Assembly (NCBI GenBank): GCA_013397435.1
Contig: VZRG01000747.1
Location: forward strand, 62,001 to 126,000
Reading direction: 5' to 3'
DNA: 64,000 nt
Origin: Erythrocercus mccallii
Taxonomy: Eukaryota; Chordata; Aves; Passeriformes; Dicruridae
Below are positions 62,381 to 64,000 of the stretch, in pieces. The number at the start of each line of letters is the position of its first letter. Position 1 is the stretch's first letter. Below the pieces are notes generated by a model. That model searched no databases, was not told the DNA's origin, and worked only from the letters and a program-made list of their open reading frames with translations. Position numbers and translations under genes: made by a program.

Positions 62381-63424
62381 CTTCATCACTACTCAAAGAC
62401 AGAATTTATTCTACACTTACCATGTTTACTATCAGGAATTCTGAAAAATAAGAAGATAAACTCCTAACTTCTGAAAGGAATGCAGAGCCACAGATTTAAT
62501 GATGTAATATCAGATTAAGAGATGTAGTATCTCCATCTTCCTTATCAAAATAAGTAACACCTGAATTCCAAAAATAGGTCCCTGATGTTCATTTGCTTCC
62601 TACTCACCATCCCTGTTGCATGGCCATATTGTACAGACAGGGACAAAGGGAATTTTGATGAAATATAGGTGATATTGTCTATATGGGCAAGGTTGAAATA
62701 AACATGGGAAGCTACTTCCTAGCACAGCAGTGTCAGCAGTGGATAATTGTCTTGTAGAGTCCCAGTGAGCTTACCATTATTCTGAGTGTAAAATGGAATA
62801 GATAAAATTACTCAAATGAACTGATGAAAAATAAGGTGGAAAAGTATATTTCTGAGGTTGGTTATTATAAAAATGACACCATTGCACTCTATGTTTTATT
62901 TCTATTTCATGTTAATTTTTTTCTCATGAATGACATCAATCCATGCGTGGGTATGGATGTTACAAAATAAATATACATGTATATATATGGGTGTTTGCTA
63001 AGTTCATGGGAAGGAGTTTTTGTCTTCTCCTGGGGCTTTGTAAGGAAACTTTATTTTGATAATGAAACAACCATTTGGGATGTCAGCTTCCTGAGATGCA
63101 AATTTTAACAATCCTTTTGAGATAAGAAGAACATAGAAGAACACATATATTGAATCAGCCTAATACTGACTGACAGGTTTTATAAAATATTATAAATATA
63201 TTATAGTTACTAAGTAAATTATTACACTCTCAAGAAAAAGAATTCATGATTATGTTATAGGTATTTTTTTACACTCTTTCACCAGCTAACTTCCAGGAAT
63301 TTTTTCTCTCATGAGAAACTGCAGAAGTTCAATGCACTTAACTGGAATAACATAGCAATGAAGAAGAGCTGACACCATACTTCAAAGTAGGTTCTATTAA
63401 AAAAATTAGGTGACAAAGTGTACT
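62381..63424. other. Unique AT-rich DNA, no gene seen
   Basis: No gene, LTR or CR1 was recognised. Confidence 0.5.
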
Positions 63425-63433
63425 TAGATAGAT

Positions 63434-63511
<78 letters not shown>

Positions 63512-63512
63512 G
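63425..63512 (+). repeat. Microsatellite (GATA)n
   Basis: About 20 GATA units, with GATGATA slips at 63432, 63481 and the end. The minus strand frame through it is a repeat artefact. Confidence 0.95.
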
Positions 63513-64000
63513 ATAAAACTCTCTCAACATTTATACCATTTATCATGCTAGCAGTAAACTGATTTGAGGGAAATAAAATATTTTTATTGAGGTGTCCTGT
63601 TCCTGCAATTAAAAGTTAATTTTCACTTCTTTGCTACTGAAAAAAATCCTGCTATATTTTCTCATACTCTATTCCCCAGTCATGGTCTGACTGCAAAAGT
63701 AAGCAATCATGAGCAGTTAAGAGTCTGTACAATACATGTTGCCAAAATATGAGATAGACCAGATGCATTTTTAAATGATAGATAGAATTTTTGCAAGATA
63801 AGGAACAAATCGATTTTATTTTAAAGGCATTGGTATGCTTGGTAAAAAATCAGCAGGAGCTTAAAAATAATGAAGACTCATTATTTTACCCATTTGAAAG
63901 GTTGTTGAACAGAATATGGTTTTATTAGCAAAAAAAAAAGTTATATTTTAAAATCACCTTTTTTATCCTGGCAACCAAGTCTAAAAACAAATAGTAAGTG
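63513..64000. other. Unique AT-rich DNA, no gene seen
   Basis: Nothing recognised up to the window end. Confidence 0.5.

Noticed and set aside
1..64000. Search by eye for tRNA, rRNA, CRISPR arrays, DNA transposon ends and mitochondrial inserts
   Set aside because: None was seen. A covariance-model and repeat-library scan would be needed to exclude small or decayed examples.

Overview
This window looks like bird nuclear DNA, most probably from a songbird (Passeriformes). It is AT-rich, and almost every recognisable element is either a CR1 LINE fragment or a solo LTR of an avian endogenous retrovirus. The LTR at 14804-15579 and the LTR at 46229-46954 have the TGT...CCAAGACA ends and internal text that I recall from abundant passerine ERVL-type LTRs. 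No database was searched, so the lineage call is recognition only.

No complete gene, rRNA, tRNA or CRISPR array can be supported. The open reading frames are short (169 codons or fewer), scattered over both strands, and most of the longer ones lie inside LTRs, CR1 copies or microsatellites. The window is therefore a gene desert or the inside of a very large intron. Two short stretches with good splice-site context (60493-60603 and 17863-18143) are the only candidates for host exons, and both are weak.

Layout: 1-2.1 kb is unique AT-rich DNA. From 2.1 to 4.0 kb there is an old + strand CR1 split by a 639-bp solo LTR with a perfect 6-bp target duplication (ERVK type). A second CR1 lies at 7.2-7.8 kb. 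From 7.8 to 14.8 kb nothing is recognised. At 14.8-15.6 kb sits a solo ERVL-type LTR with a 5-bp duplication, followed by a TG microsatellite and a degraded CR1. From 17 to 31 kb the DNA is mostly unique, with one CR1 (26.3-26.9 kb) and several G/T-rich stretches. At 31.3-31.9 kb there is a second 639-bp ERVK-type LTR in the opposite orientation, followed by a CR1 at 32.1-32.8 kb. From 39.6 to 50.1 kb lies a cluster of fragments: two LTR 3' pieces, several CR1 pieces, a second ERVL-type solo LTR (46.2-47.0 kb), and a CR1 whose 5' leader carries an (ATCT)n array. From 50 to 64 kb the DNA is largely unique apart from simple repeats.

The elements do not form a pathway. The story the sequence tells is one of layered insertion: old CR1 copies, later retroviral insertions reduced to solo LTRs by LTR-LTR recombination, and microsatellite growth. 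I did not find a new functional system. The points most worth testing are the conserved stem-loop near the 3' end of both ERVK-type LTRs, the modular U3/U5 relation of the two ERVL-type LTRs, the G/T strand bias of the low-complexity tracts, and the two candidate exons.
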